From Siniperca chuatsi (taxonomy: Eukaryota > Chordata > Actinopteri > Centrarchiformes > Sinipercidae), in NCBI RefSeq assembly GCF_020085105.1, contig NC_058046.1, forward strand, positions 5,804,675 through 5,868,674: a DNA stretch of 64,000 bases. The letters run 5' to 3'. Every line of letters begins with the position of its first letter. Position 1 is the stretch's first letter. Both the position numbers and the translations under genes were made by a program. The notes under the pieces were generated by a model that did not search any database, was not told where the DNA came from, and saw nothing but the letters and a program-made list of their open reading frames with translations. Positions 35,201 through 46,882 of this stretch are shown piece after piece.

Positions 35201-35851
35201 ACCAGACTGTGCCAGATCCGGCAATGTGAGCTGCAGCTTCCTGTAGCTAGCAAGGTAAGCTAAAAAACATACCCATTATGAAATGAAAGAATATTTGAGC
35301 TAAACATATAAGATTAGCAGCATGAAGTGCTTTGAGTGGTTGGAAGACTAGAAAGGCGTATACAAGTATAGTCCATTTATTATTTAAAGGGTACTACATT
35401 ACAAACTCATCGTTTCTTTGAACATTCCAATAGTTAACTGTCTTTGAGATGATATTATTTGTCAGTTAAAGTCGTCTGAGTTAATGTGATTTTCGGTATG
35501 GAAAATTAATAAATAAATCAATAAACACTATTCACTAATAACATTCAGAAGGGGAAGAAGTGTCGGCAAACTGTCCGCACCCAGGAACTGGTCAGAATCA
35601 CCTTTGCCGGATGCTCAACTGCACAGCGGTACCGCCCTCGCACCTGTGGGACTTGCACCGATGACCACTGCTGCACACCCTCTCTCTCCCGCACTGTGTG
35701 GCTCCACTTCCACTGCCCTGATGGAGAGGGCTTCTACAGAAACGTCATGTGGATCCAGCGCTGCAGCTGCAATACAGTCTGTCGCATGCACAGCGAGCCC
35801 TCCAGGCCTTCAGTTAGTCTCCACAACGATATACACAGCTTCAGGCACTGA
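32241..35851 (+). CDS. ccn1l: CCN1/CYR61-like matricellular protein
   Basis: Coding exons 32241-32312, 32494-32707, 33756-34130, 35052-35254 and 35549-35851 encode 388 aa; human CCN1 is 381 aa. One module per exon, the standard CCN plan: a signal peptide (hydrophobic [15 protein letters not shown]) to about residue 25, the IGFBP module with [15 protein letters not shown] (28-95), VWC (97-164), a short linker, TSP1 with [11 protein letters not shown] (about 235-275), and a C-terminal cystine knot with all ten cysteines (about 292-370). The tail [10 protein letters not shown] resembles the CCN1-specific ending NDIHKFRD. This points to CCN1 rather than CCN2, 4 or 5, and more likely a divergent ccn1-like paralogue. 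CCN1 is secreted, binds integrins and heparan sulfate, and is an immediate-early growth and stress gene. The usual GCGCC motif reads HCGCC. ATG 32241 is chosen because it opens the signal peptide; a second ATG follows at once. Confidence 0.92.
32708..33755. other. ccn1-like intron 2
   Basis: About 1 kb of AT-rich intron with no recognised repeat or exon. Confidence 0.5.
34730..34900. repeat. fragment of a dispersed repeat, ccn1-like intron 3
   Basis: Phrases such as GATTCATCCTTTGGGGACCATAAATGTC and TAATTTCATGAAAATGTGTCCTGTAGTTGTT resemble the family at 40960-41190 and 61000-61090. Confidence 0.4.
35321..35390 (+). mobile_element. SINE 3' tail, ccn1-like intron 4
   Basis: GAAGTGCTTTGAGTGGTTGGAAGACTAG and ATACAAGTATAGTCCATTTA match the tail of the SINE copies at 43750-43985 (reverse) and 53040-53302. 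Confidence 0.65.
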
Positions 35852-36710
35852 GGCTAACTCATCATGCCCAGCCCTGGCCTGGCTCACTGGGCAAAGACTC
35901 TGCACCTCCCTGCCCCTAAACCCACCGTCTCCCTGTCTGTTAGTTGGGTGAGCTCCTGCCACCCCCCTTCCCAACCTGGCAATACGCTCGCTTGCACTTT
36001 AAGCTCCTGCCACGATGACATCAGTTTGTCCACAGTAGAGGTGTGTTATCAGAGCAGCACTGAGGACACAACAACACTGCAGTGTACTGCTGTGCTAGAC
36101 TGTAGGCAGAGAGCTTTTACTGAAACTTATTTTATTTATTTGTAACTTTGTGTCCTCTCCACAGAGGGCGACATGACGGTTTGTCATACAGAAAGAAGGT
36201 TGTTTGGATCAGATTTATCAGAAGTGATGGAAATTATGGGCATGCATTTTAAATTAATAAGGAAGAACTAGATGTCATAAGATATATTCATTAGTGACTA
36301 TAGGGACTGTGTGTTCATTATTGCCTGTCCTTTGTGATTCATTGTTTCCTACACATGTATTGATTTTAGAATTGATTTAACTGTGTGTGTGTGGGGGTGT
36401 GTGTGTGTTTGTATGAGTGTGTGTAGATGAAAGTGTATTGGTCTGTTTGAAGAATGAGAAACTTTCACAAGAGAGAGTTTACAGAGAATGTGTATAGAGA
36501 CTTCACTCTTGCTTGTGGAGTGGTAAATTCTAGAATCACCTCATTTTTCGGGGTGTGATTTTATCTTATTTTTTATTTTTATGTTATTTTTGTGTCTTTT
36601 ATTGTGAGGGATGGAATTATATAATATATGTAAGACATATTAAATGTGTTAATTGGATGTTTTTGTCTATAAACTCCTGTACATCAAATAAAAACTTATC
36701 AACATGCAAT
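35852..36710 (+). terminator. ccn1-like 3' UTR with AU-rich motif and poly(A) signal
   Basis: AATAAA at 36687-36692 gives a 3' UTR of about 850 nt. TTATTTTATTTATTTG at about 36128 contains overlapping ATTTA pentamers, the kind of instability element expected for an immediate-early transcript. A GT-rich run lies near 36381-36412. Confidence 0.65.
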
Positions 36711-37109
36711 GTGTCTTGTTATTTTCTGGCTAATGTTTGAATTAAATGTGTCAGGAGGCTTTGCAGGTGTACTACAAATCTTCCAGCACTTGGCTGGGTC
36801 AGCTGTCTATATTCAAATGCATGCATATAGAACAAAACAAAGTATGAATTAAGTAATGTTTAGTATCTTTATTAGTGTTGTGGGAAACTCACTGGATAGA
36901 ATTAGGCAGACATTCCCAAGCCGAGGTTACTGAAACAACCCTACACTCTATTCCAAAATATGAGCTTTCCACTTTTTTTTCACAAACCAGCTTCTCTAAC
37001 TCAACAGCTACTGCCGCTTTGAATAATTTCTTCAGACTGCAAAAGCCAGCATGTACCCAGGGGAGGAACCATTGAGCATTCATCTTTTTGTGCTAGAGGA
37101 ATAGGTCAG

Positions 37110-37228
37110 CTGATAACCAAAGTCATCTTGAAAGAGTCAGGAATGTCTGTACTAAATTTCATGGCAATCCATCCAATAGTTGTGGAAACATTCAACTCTC
37201 AATCAAAAATATCAACTTCCTGGTGGAA
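37110..37228. repeat. dispersed-repeat fragment directly upstream of a LINE
   Basis: GAATGTCTGTACTAAATTTCATGGCAATCC, then ATCCAATAGTTGTGGA, a member of the family also found at 40960-41190 and 61000-61090. Confidence 0.55.
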
Positions 37229-38280
37229 CTAAAGGAGTAGTTGGTGCTGTATTTTTAGATTTGCGTAAAGCATTTGAAACAATTAATCATGATGTTCTTT
37301 TTTTCTAAACTTTCTAAATAAAATAGTACTAGAGTACTGTCATGGATGTCTTCATATTTATCAAATAGGACGCAGTGTGTTAAAGTTAATGATACACTGT
37401 CTAGCAACATTAAGTGTACAATGGTTGTACCTTAAGGATCAGTGTTAGGCCCCCTATTATTTAGTCTATATATTAATGATCTTCCACAACATTGTCATGG
37501 GATAGAATTGCAAATGTATGCCAATGACACTGTGGTATAAACACATGCAAAAACAGCTGAGCTAGCAGCGGAGAAGCTAACATCTGCTACGGAAAGGATC
37601 ACACAGTGGCTTCATCTATCATGTTATAGGTATATTCTTTTCCAAAACCAATGTGCAGCCACTGTTGACATTCTCATTAGGGGTGAAAAGATTAATGTAG
37701 TTACTGAATTTAGATATCTCGGCGTAACAATGGATCCCAATCTTAATTTTAAGAAACATGTCAAAAGAATTACAAAAACCATTAAATACAATTTGGCAAA
37801 TTGTAGACAAATTAGAAACTGTCGTCTATTAATGCATGCTATGATCCTTTCCCACGTCTTATTGTACTACATGTTGGGGGCAGGCTGGGGAAACTGTCTT
37901 TAAACTACTAGAGTCCTTGTACAATTCTCGATAAAAAGCCAATTCAATATCATCACTGTAGGATACTGGAGAAACATCATCTTCTGAGCTTTGACAATTT
38001 TAGACTATTTTCAAATTTGTGTCTTGTGTTTAAAATCTTAAATGGCTTGGCCCCTCTTCCACTACATGACTTTGTTTACTTTCATTCAGAGAACTCTATA
38101 AAATCCACAAGAATATCTTTTATAAGAGATTATACGGTACCCTTTTGTCACACTGCCTTTGGGCAGTCAGCTTTCTCTGTGAAAGCTACAACTCAGTGGA
38201 ATGTCCTACCAGAAAAAAGTTAAGTTCTATCAGTAGCTTTAAAGTCAAATTGAAATATCTGCTAAAAGCTACGCAACGCG

Positions 38281-38319
<39 letters not shown>

Positions 38320-38540
38320 TGATGTACTACTCTGTGTAACTTTGTATTATGTGCCTTCAATTCAATTTTATTTATATAGTGCCAAATCATAACATATCTC
38401 ATTGCACGTTTCCTATAGAGCAGGTCTAGACCATACTCTTTATAATATTAACAGCCTTGTTTTGTTTGTCTAGTTTAAGTGCTGTTCTATCTATGGATGT
38501 TTTAATTGTGAACTGCCAAGGGACTGCAGATGAAAATGAC
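37228..38540 (+). mobile_element. degenerate 5'-truncated LINE
   Basis: The + strand reads AVFLDLRKAFETINHDVLF, then VP(stop)GSVLGPLLFSLYINDLP, MYANDTVV at 37514-37537, YLGVTMDPNLNFKKHVKRI and CLVFKILNGLAPLPLHDFV. These are the fingers, palm and C-terminal segments of a non-LTR reverse transcriptase. The catalytic YADD box reads YAND and the PQG motif has a stop, so the copy is dead. It carries a (CT)n(GT)n tract at 38281-38320. At about 38358-38455 it holds an inserted or attached CAATTCAATTTTATTTATATAG repeat. Confidence 0.8.
38281..38320. repeat. (CT)n(GT)n compound microsatellite
   Basis: CT repeats switch directly to GT repeats inside the LINE remnant. Confidence 0.9.
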
Positions 38541-38639
38541 CTTTAAGCTAACTCACAATACATCAAATGATAACATTTATGTTTAATATTGTACATGGTC
38601 CCTTTCCAAATAAAATAAATACATAAATAAATAATTGTT

Positions 38640-40750
38640 GGTTGAGTTTAGTCAATATAGAGTTGGGAACAGTTTGTATGTAATTGCTGAGATGAATTTC
38701 CCAGAAAGGTTTGCAAAAATCTCAACAGAAAAAAGAGCTCTGCTAAATCATGTAAATATACATTTATTATTGGAAAAGAGATACTCCTTATATGTTGAAT
38801 TGCATGTTTGCCTGTAATTTACAACCTCACCGAAAGACACATTTTAGATTTTTCCATGTTCAGACCTCCTGTGCACCAAGTAAAAGACTCCCTAGACTAC
38901 TCGAGAAATTAATTCGAGTTAAGTGAACAGTTAATTTTCTTTATACCGAAACACAACATTTGACTATGGCTGCTTGCATCGCCAACTTTACGTTTCTCAA
39001 AATGGAGCAGGTGTGTTGCTGAGTGGGGTGAACAGGTTGGTGGTGAACCGTGGGATTCTGCTTAGGGCTATGCTTTCTTTGACCAGTCACCCAGCCTCCC
39101 TGGTTTCCCGGCTGCTCGGGAGCTACCTCTGGTCGGTCCGCACCGGCTACTGGGGCTGGCTAACTACAGCAGCTAATGATGATGAAACAGCTAGACTGGA
39201 TCTGCCTGCTAGCGGAGTCTCTAGGAAGTTATTGTTCCTGACAATTAAATATTCTGGCGCATAAAATAACGATTTGTTGTTTTTACACTTTGGTTACACT
39301 TTCGTACAGATTAAACAAATGGGATACAATTTAAGTATTGAGCTTTAAAATTAGGAGGATATTTGTCCAAAATGGAGGAAGCTGTTGTAGCGTATTAGTT
39401 GTGTTGCACCATTCACTTTCATTTAACTTTCTCTGTCAGAGTAAAAACCTTTCCACAAGAGTTATGAGTCAATGGTACAAACATGTCTTTTGAATAAACT
39501 CTGAATTTATTGTCCTATTAATGACCAAGTTAAGCTTTTCAATAACCTTTTTATAGCACAAAATGGTGTACAATGGTGAATGAAATGCCAGAAGTAAGAA
39601 CAGCAGAAAGAAAATAGAGACAAGCTTCGGGAGCTATTGTGACTGACTAGCGCTAGCCTGGCCTAACATGCTAGCGACTTAATGGTTAGCTCACAAGCTG
39701 CAGCAGTTCACCAACTAGCCCTACATCACCAAGCTTCCGGCCCACCTATTGCACGTGGACGATCGAATATCCCTTTGTGGTGTGGCCGCGGCTTTAGACT
39801 GGCCTACCACAGCCCACTGACAAACTAGTCAGTAGACCCTGATCTATGATTTGATTGTCCATGACTTTCCATAACTACCTCGTCCATGGCTTGATCATTT
39901 GATACTATAGATTTCAGTCAAAGAGTGAAACAAGTGAAAAAACATTCTTCTAGCATTATCGTAAAGAATCCTGATGATATTCACTGATTTCCTCTGAGAA
40001 ATGACCAATTGGCTGCTCCTTTCTGCAACACAGTACTCCAAACATGACACCTCTGGACTCAAGGATGACTCATTTCTAAACTAATAGCGCAAAACTCAGA
40101 TGACATTGAGGTGCTTACCCACAACAGAGACAATAGAGCCTCAGATGGAAGGATCTCTCCATATCACAGTAAGGGGACGTCATTAATGGTGCTCCACAGT
40201 AACAGGTGTTGTCCAGCCTTAAAGAGAGCTGTGACTTTCAGCACGGCCTTGACAGAGGAGCAGGAAATATGTCGGAAATAAATGGGTCCTCAGAGAGTGG
40301 TGGAAGTTGGCTCAGGCTGCCACACCAACCACAACAGAGGAAACCCCCCACCATGCACTCTGAAAAAGGATGTGTCGAAGTGGCTCCTTTTCAATAGGAT
40401 GTGGGATACTAACACAGTTGTTATTGGCTTGTTGTGCTGAGAATGAATGTGTGGAACATGACATTGTCTTTTAAGAGTGTCACATCTAACATTTTATGGA
40501 ACTAAAGTAAACATTTCTACATAAGATCCTGTTTAGATTGAGGATTCACAATCAAGTAAACACTGTGACCTCAACACTGATTCAAAGGACTACCATGACT
40601 ACTGCAAATCTACAACTACCATTGTGTCTACTCTTGCTACTACTGCTGATGATATTCCTAATGCTACTACAACAGTGTTGGTTCCTGGGATCAATTCTTG
40701 ATCTTCTTGCTCCCCTGGGCCACCTAATTTGTCATTTTGTAGATATGTCT
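38640..40750. other. intergenic DNA between the ccn1-like gene and lmo4
   Basis: No gene recognised. 38950-39260 and 39590-39800 (CATGCTAGCGACTTAATGG, CGCGGCTTTAGACTGGCC) have the GC-rich and hairpin-like look of DNA-transposon remnants. 39950-40400 is free of recognised repeats and may be a conserved non-coding stretch. A 63-codon frame at 40206-40397 has no known relative and no splice context. Confidence 0.35.
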
Positions 40751-40779
40751 TGCTGATGTTTAGCAGGTATAATGTTTGC

Positions 40780-41215
40780 CATGTTCACTTTTTTAATTTA
40801 GTGTGTTAGCTTGCTAACATTTGATAATTAACACTAAACACAAAGTACAGATGACACTGATGAGAATGTCATTAGTATTGGACAAATTGAAATTTTGATC
40901 CATTTTGATGATGCTAGCTGAAAAGTTAAGGGATCAGCAAAGGAATTATCCTCTGCGCACCATGAATGTCTGTACCAAATTTGATGGCAGTCCAGCCAAT
41001 AGTTGTGGAGACATTTCACTCAAAACCACAAATGCCAACATCAAAGTGGCACTAAAGGAAAAGTCATTAGATCACCGAAGTCAGTAGCATTCATTCTCTG
41101 TGGACCATGAATGTCTATACAGATTTTCATAGCAATCCATTCAATAGTTATTGAGATATTTCAGTCTGGACCAAAGTTGTGGACTGACATTGCCATCCAT
41201 AGACCCCCGCTGTTA
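40780..41215. repeat. dispersed fish repeat, long copy
   Basis: Contains GAATGTCATTAGTATTGGAC, GAATGTCTGTACCAAATTTGATGG, CCAATAGTTGTGGAGACATTTCACTC, and a second internal half with GTCTATACAGATTTTCATAGCAATCC, ending in GGACTGACATTGCCATCC. The same modules occur in order at 60780-61090. It is an interspersed family with two similar internal halves; the transposon class is unknown to me. Confidence 0.6.
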
Positions 41216-41869
41216 TCATGGCTAAAAAGGGATATCTAAGACCTGGGATGCGATTCATGGCAACAGTATCTGCAGTTTGGTCATGCTTTCCAACATATAG
41301 TGTGTTTGTGGGTGGGAGATCAGTATGTGTTCTTGACCTTGTCATTGCACTGGCGACTTCCATAGGTTAGTCGAGACATCGACACAGCAGGGGCTGGAAA
41401 CTCAGGGGGCATAAACAGCCTAAACCTCCTGTGTGTTTGGTGTTTAGACAGAAAATAGCACTACATAAAAGATGAAAAAGTAAGGGGCTATATTGGGTGA
41501 GCATGTTGCTGGATGTACAGGTGAGAAAAAGAAATCAGACCCAGAAAGTCCAATTAGAGTAATACATCCTAGAGTTTGAAGGTGTATCAGATGCCAAAAC
41601 ATTGCATAGTGTTTTGGAAAGTAATTGTGGCAACAAACATTGCATCTGATGATTGCCAGATAAATAGTAGAATTATGCAGTCCATGTACATAGTAATGTA
41701 ATAGGAATTAGCACGTATAGCTAATGCAGTGATTTGCCAGATGTTTCATTGCATTGTGACAAAAGCCAGTTTCAACGTTTTGCAGTTCATCGCTGATAGG
41801 TGATAAGAAGCGACAGGCAACACAGTGCGTCCTGGAGGTAGAACATGTGTCTGCAGTCATTCTCAGGTC

Positions 41870-43676
41870 TACAATTGGCAAGCAGAGTAACCAAGGAACA
41901 TGAGGAATAGGACCCAAATGCAGACTCAGAGGCAGAGCAGGTGCAGTACAATGATTTAATCAGGGGCAAGTGGCCTGGGAGCTCAAGAATGGAGCAAGGG
42001 ATTTCAGGCGGACGGCCTGGGACTGGACAGGGGCGGTCCAGGAGACCTCAGGTGGATGGCCTGGGGCCTGGACAGAAGCGGAGCTGGGGAACTCAGGAAG
42101 ACGGCCTGCAGTCAAGACAAATGGGTGGAGCAGGTCTGGAGGGTGACCAGGAGGCAGGGCCAGGAAGCTGCCGCTCAGCAGGAACTGGAGGTTGCTGTGG
42201 CCCAGCAGGAATAGGAGGCTGCTGCGGGCCAGGAGCAGGGAACTGCCGCAGCTCTGGAACAGGAGACTGCTGCAGCATAGGCTCTGGATTGCTGCAGCAC
42301 CGGAACTGGAGCTTGGGAACTGGTAACAGCTGCAGCTCAGGGGGTTGTTGCAGCGCAGGAACAGGAGACTGCCACAGCTCAGGAACAGAAGACTGCAGCT
42401 GCTTAGGAGGAACAGGGAGCCGCTGAAGCAGGTGTTTGCTGAGCCACCGACGGGGAACCTGGAACAGGTGTCGGCAGGACACGCTGGGGGGCTGAGTCTC
42501 TGGGGCACTGGGGCGGTGAAGCTGCCAATGGTGTCGAGAGCCATGACGACCACGTCTCCTTTTGTGGCCTCCATGGGACCGTGTGAAAATGGCCAGGCAA
42601 GTACCCTCAAAAGGTGACAGCTGGGCGTCAGGGTGGCTCCTCGAACAGTTCATTGAAGGCCTGAAAGATTCGGCAGACGGGCTAGCTGGCTCAGAAAAGG
42701 CAGGCTGCTGGCCCACGAATCCAGCTTGATCTTGCTCTCTCTGCTTGCTCAACTGGAGTGCAGGCTGAGAAGCAGGTTGAAGGATAGCAGGCTGAAGACT
42801 AGCGGGTTGGTGGCTAGCATGCTGAAGGCTAGTAGACTGGAGGCTTGAAGGCTGGAGGCTAGCAAGTCGGGAAGCAGGTTGGAGGCTAGTAGAAAGGAGG
42901 CTAGCGGGCCACAGTGAAGGCTGATTTATAGCAGGCTGAGGCGTAGACTGGAGGCTAGCTGGTTGGGAAGCGGGCTGAGGAAGTCCGTGGTCCAGACAGG
43001 TAGCGAGTTCCTCAGCCAAGGCTTAGAAGACACTTCCCTGCGTGCCATAGACAGAGCTGCCTGTCTAATTTCATCAATAGAGGCCTTCCTCCAAATATCT
43101 TCGATGCACATGAAGTATGAAATTAACTTGTATAGATCATCAGATAAAGCGTCTGCTGGGTCCATGATTGGCCAGTTTGTACTTTTACAATTGGCAAGCA
43201 GGGTAACCAAGGAACTCAAGAATAGGACTCAAACGCAGACTCAGACTAAATCATTGTACTGCAGGTGCTGTACAATGATTTAATAACGAAATAAACAGGG
43301 ACAAAGGCTTACAGCATGGTGAGGCAGGCAGAGGTTAAAACCAGGAAAGCAGTACAACACAGGCAAACAAATCCGACAGGTAGCAGTCTGTCCAAAATCC
43401 AAAATCCAGGCAAGGTCCAAGGGAAACAATGTATAAGTTCAAAAACACTGGGCGAACACTGGGAAACAGCTGGAACACTTGGCACATGGACAAAGACGAA
43501 CTGGCACAGAGACAAGGGAACACACACATTAAATACTCTAGTGAGGGGAGGATAACGAGGCACAGGTAACTCTAATCAGGGCAGACAATCAAAATTGGGG
43601 GGGAACACACAAAGGCAGGAAGTGAAGTAAAGCGGGAAAGAAGAACATGAATTAAGGAGAAGAGCGGGATGTGACA
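41870..43676 (-). mobile_element. non-autonomous LTR retroelement with proline-rich ORF and truncated 3' LTR
   Basis: On the minus strand the 5' LTR runs from TGTCACATCCCGC (43676) to GCCAATTGTAAAA (about 43183), roughly 490 bp. It contains a promoter-like AGTATTTAATGTGTG and a polyadenylation region TTATTAAATCATTG. An ATG at 43164 opens MDPADALSDDLYKLIS, whose MDPAD start is like Gypsy gag. A frameshift near 43000 then leads into Leu/Gln/Pro/Ser repeats (LQPASLQP type), HGGHKRRRGRHGSRHH, and Pro/Gln-rich repeats (QQPPVPELRQ type), down to about 41960. The last 90 bp (41870-41960) repeat only the R/U5-like end of the LTR. No protease, reverse transcriptase or integrase is seen. Confidence 0.7.
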
Positions 43677-43749
43677 AGGTCAACAGTAAAGTTGGCCTAG
43701 ACATTGTTATGTGAAAGTGATCCACTCGCTTCAAATGTTAAATCCATCA

Positions 43750-43985
43750 TAAATGGACTGTACTTGTATAGTCTAGTCTTCCAACCATTCAAAGCACTTC
43801 ACAATATATATCACATTCACCCAATTCACACACTGATGGCAGATGCTACCTGCTTATCAGCAATTGGGATTTCAGTGTCTTGCCCAAGGACACTTCGACA
43901 TGTGGGCTTGGGGAAGCCGGGATCAAACCGTCGACCTTCTGACTGGTGGACGACCCACTCTACCCCTAGGGCACAACTGCCCTAA
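43750..43985 (-). mobile_element. tRNA-derived SINE, most complete copy
   Basis: On the minus strand: a tRNA-like head with GGGTAGAGTGG and CGGTTTGATCCC, the body phrase ACATGTCGAAGTGTCCTTGG, a middle GATGGCAGATGC equivalent, and the tail AAGTGCTTTGAATGGTTGGAAG through ACAAGTACAGTCCATTTATG. Head and tail together define the family whose fragments lie at 15541, 35321 and 53040. Confidence 0.75.
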
Positions 43986-43989
43986 AATA

Positions 43990-45400
43990 AAAGTAAATAA
44001 ATAAAAAGAAATCTTAACTTCTAGTTTGACCCCAATTTGACCCCATTTGCTTTGGCAGAAAACAGACTTTCACCCTTAAAATTTGGCAAAAGTTATTTGT
44101 TTCTTTATTTACAGAATATCATGGCTCGACTAACTAATACCTTGCTCACTTGCCTCAGCCAATCTTTGCTAGTTCAGCTCCAACTGGTGTAGAACCTGAG
44201 GTACCTTGCAAAAACAAGACTAAAATGTGACATCAGAATGGTTCTTGCTTCTCTTCATATGCTCCCTGTCAGTTTCAACTGTATCAATAACAAGTCTTCT
44301 GTCTCCAGACCAGTCTAAACTGTCAGTTCATACCAAAGCGGCATAAATTAACCAAACTGAATAAATCAGAAATGGACCAACAGAAATCATCATTGTCCTT
44401 CAGTGATCACAGTAGGAAACTACAACTCCACATTCTTAAGAGGGAATCATACAGTAATTTATACTGACTATTATTATTATTATCAATGTAATAATAATAA
44501 ATAATACATGTGTTAGAGTTAATGTTAATAAGAGAATAAAAAAATGGGCAAATTCAATAGAGTATACATATATTGATGTATTGACAACATTATTGCAGAA
44601 ACATGTTTTAGATATTTCTGCAACACCAAATATAAGAAGTCAATTTAAAGATGAAACAGAGTTGAAGCCTGGTATATTCATTTATATCAGGAAAATATAC
44701 CTGATTGCTGGTCATTTGAGAAAAACAATTTTCTGTCGCTGCATGCAGTTCCTGCTCTGTTTTGTTTTTCACTCGTTCCGTCATATTTATCCTTATATAT
44801 CAGGATGTACAGTACAAACCTGTCAATGTCTGCTCCTTGCAACATTATAGGATGCTGTCCTCTACTGGATCTCTACTGGAAGTACAGCAGGGTGGCAGGT
44901 TGATGTACTGACTAAGACCTCGGACCTACTGAGACCTAACCTGCCCTGCTGAAATGTCCTTGAGCAACAATGAATCCCTATCCCATCAACTTCAGCTGTG
45001 CTTTGACCTTCCTTTGAGGTGGGTGGAGGGGATAAGAAAAAAAAGATCAAAGATCAAATGTGCCCGCTTTATATATTGCAAACATTGTATCTTTTACACA
45101 TAATTGTTGGCTTTATTGTTTTATTTGGCTATATACTACCAAATATTTCAATGACAGTATAAAAAAATGGATATATGGCAGTGAGATATTGACTTTAAAT
45201 AATAGGTTGTATATACATATATGGTAAAGGAATTCACATTTTGATATATGTACTTTGAAAATGATCCATCTATTGAATCTCAAAATCTTATAATACTTAA
45301 AACAAATGACAATTTGGTATAAGATAAGTGAGTAAATTGTGTCATTAATATTATTTGCAATAAAATGTTAATTTCTGATTAATAAAGCAATGTTGGACAT
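43990..45400. other. AT-rich intergenic DNA upstream of lmo4
   Basis: No exon, RNA gene or clear repeat recognised; includes an (ATT)n-like tract near 44465-44505. Confidence 0.4.
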
Positions 45401-45599
45401 TTATGAAAATGTTTTTTTCAACACATTTCCTCCTTGTATAGCTATATAAAGTATCAGAGGAGGTATGATCGGCATCGATGTAAACTATAAAAAAACCCGT
45501 AGCATAATTAGTTTTCATTGCCGTTTCCTATGTCAATACCACAAACGCACTCAGTGACATCCTATGGGGAGCTTAAGAGATGTGAATGTGCATATTAAT

Positions 45600-46072
45600 A
45601 AGCCACTATAAACTCATAAATCATTTTGACTGGGGACACGCCCCCTGCTTTCCTATTGGCTGTTGCGCGCTTCATGTCGGCTGTGTCCCCTCTTGGTAAT
45701 TTAAATAGCCCCTTGCGCAATTTGATGAATTGTGTCGCTGTCAAAAGCGTTAGAAACAGATGAAGGCATGTTGATAGACCAACAGCTGTAACAGAGAGGA
45801 GAGGAAGAGAAGCTGCGTCATGTCTCATCCTCGCGGTTACATGTAGGCTAGTCATTTATCTTCGGTGCTGGATGTCGGGGAGACTTTGCTCAACTATTAC
45901 CGTCACCGTGCAGTCCCGGGTTTTATGCTTTGCCTTTTCTGGAAAGCCATGGAGACCAGAACATGTCAAATCTAAGTGCGGTTTTACAACTCTAAACGTG
46001 TCGAGGTTCTTGTGAATATTTCTTCCACCTTCTCAAACTTGAACGCAGGAGGAAAACCTTTGGCTCGGCAAG
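45600..46072 (+). promoter_or_regulatory. lmo4: lmo4 promoter and non-coding first exon
   Basis: A GC/KLF box CACGCCCCCTG (45637-45647) and an inverted CCAAT box CTATTGG (45653-45659) lie in a locally GC-richer block, with TTTAAATAG at about 45700. Exon 1 is untranslated and ends at 46072 (TCGGCAAG, donor GTAACA). The coding exon begins 0.8 kb downstream at 46859. The start site is estimated between 45720 and 45850. Confidence 0.55.
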
Positions 46073-46625
46073 GTAACATGTCTCTTCTTTTTCCTGTTTT
46101 TTTCCCCCCCTGGATTTCTGAATAAAACTTTACTTTAAGCTAGCATCTCCTGTTTGTAAACAGCATGTCAGTTAACATAATTTCCATACTATGTAAAGTA
46201 AAATATAGTAAATGCAGAATAAAATACTTTTATAATGCTACTAGCATTACATTTAGTCCCATTACTGGCACTCTTCCAAAAGTCCCATTTGGTGACTTTG
46301 CCCCCTTCCCCCCCCACATCAAAATACACGGCTGACATAATGTTAATGCCTGTAAATCCATCCACCCCCCACCCCCCCAAAAAAACAGTAAGAATATTAC
46401 TTTTGATATATTGAAGTTTTAGAGCTATAGAGAACATAATTCTAATAGATTTTACATTTAATGTGTGCCATATCCTGTACAGAGCAGTGTCAGTGGAAAT
46501 ATTTCAATTATTCTCTTATGTGTTGATCAGTATGTTTGTGTTTAGGTCAACCTGTTACAGCTCTGACCATGTTATCAAGCAGTTTCAGTCATGCTGAAGC
46601 TCTGTATAGGTCAGGGCAAGTGGAA

Positions 46626-46628
<3 letters not shown>

Positions 46629-46660
<32 letters not shown>
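46629..46660. repeat. (TG)n microsatellite
   Basis: Uninterrupted TG run in lmo4 intron 1. Confidence 0.9.
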
Positions 46661-46662
<2 letters not shown>

Positions 46663-46882
46663 TGTAGTCGTAAATACAAAAAGGGGTTTACTATAAGCTC
46701 TTACTTGCAAATATTGCAAAGTAAATATCCCCCAATGGAAACATAAACATATTTTATACAAAAATGACTCTTTTAAGGAATCAGCATATGAGTATTTATG
46801 TTGTCTGGGTCTAGCTGTTACACCTGTCTCCGTTCTCAAACCTCTATTCTGTGTCCAGGATCCTCTGAGGGCCCACATCAGC

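Noticed and set aside
41960..43019. Long frames on both strands as a novel glutamine/proline-rich or cysteine/glycine-rich protein
   Set aside because: They lie between LTR-type repeats, are tandem-repeat DNA open on both strands, and follow an MDPAD gag-like start.
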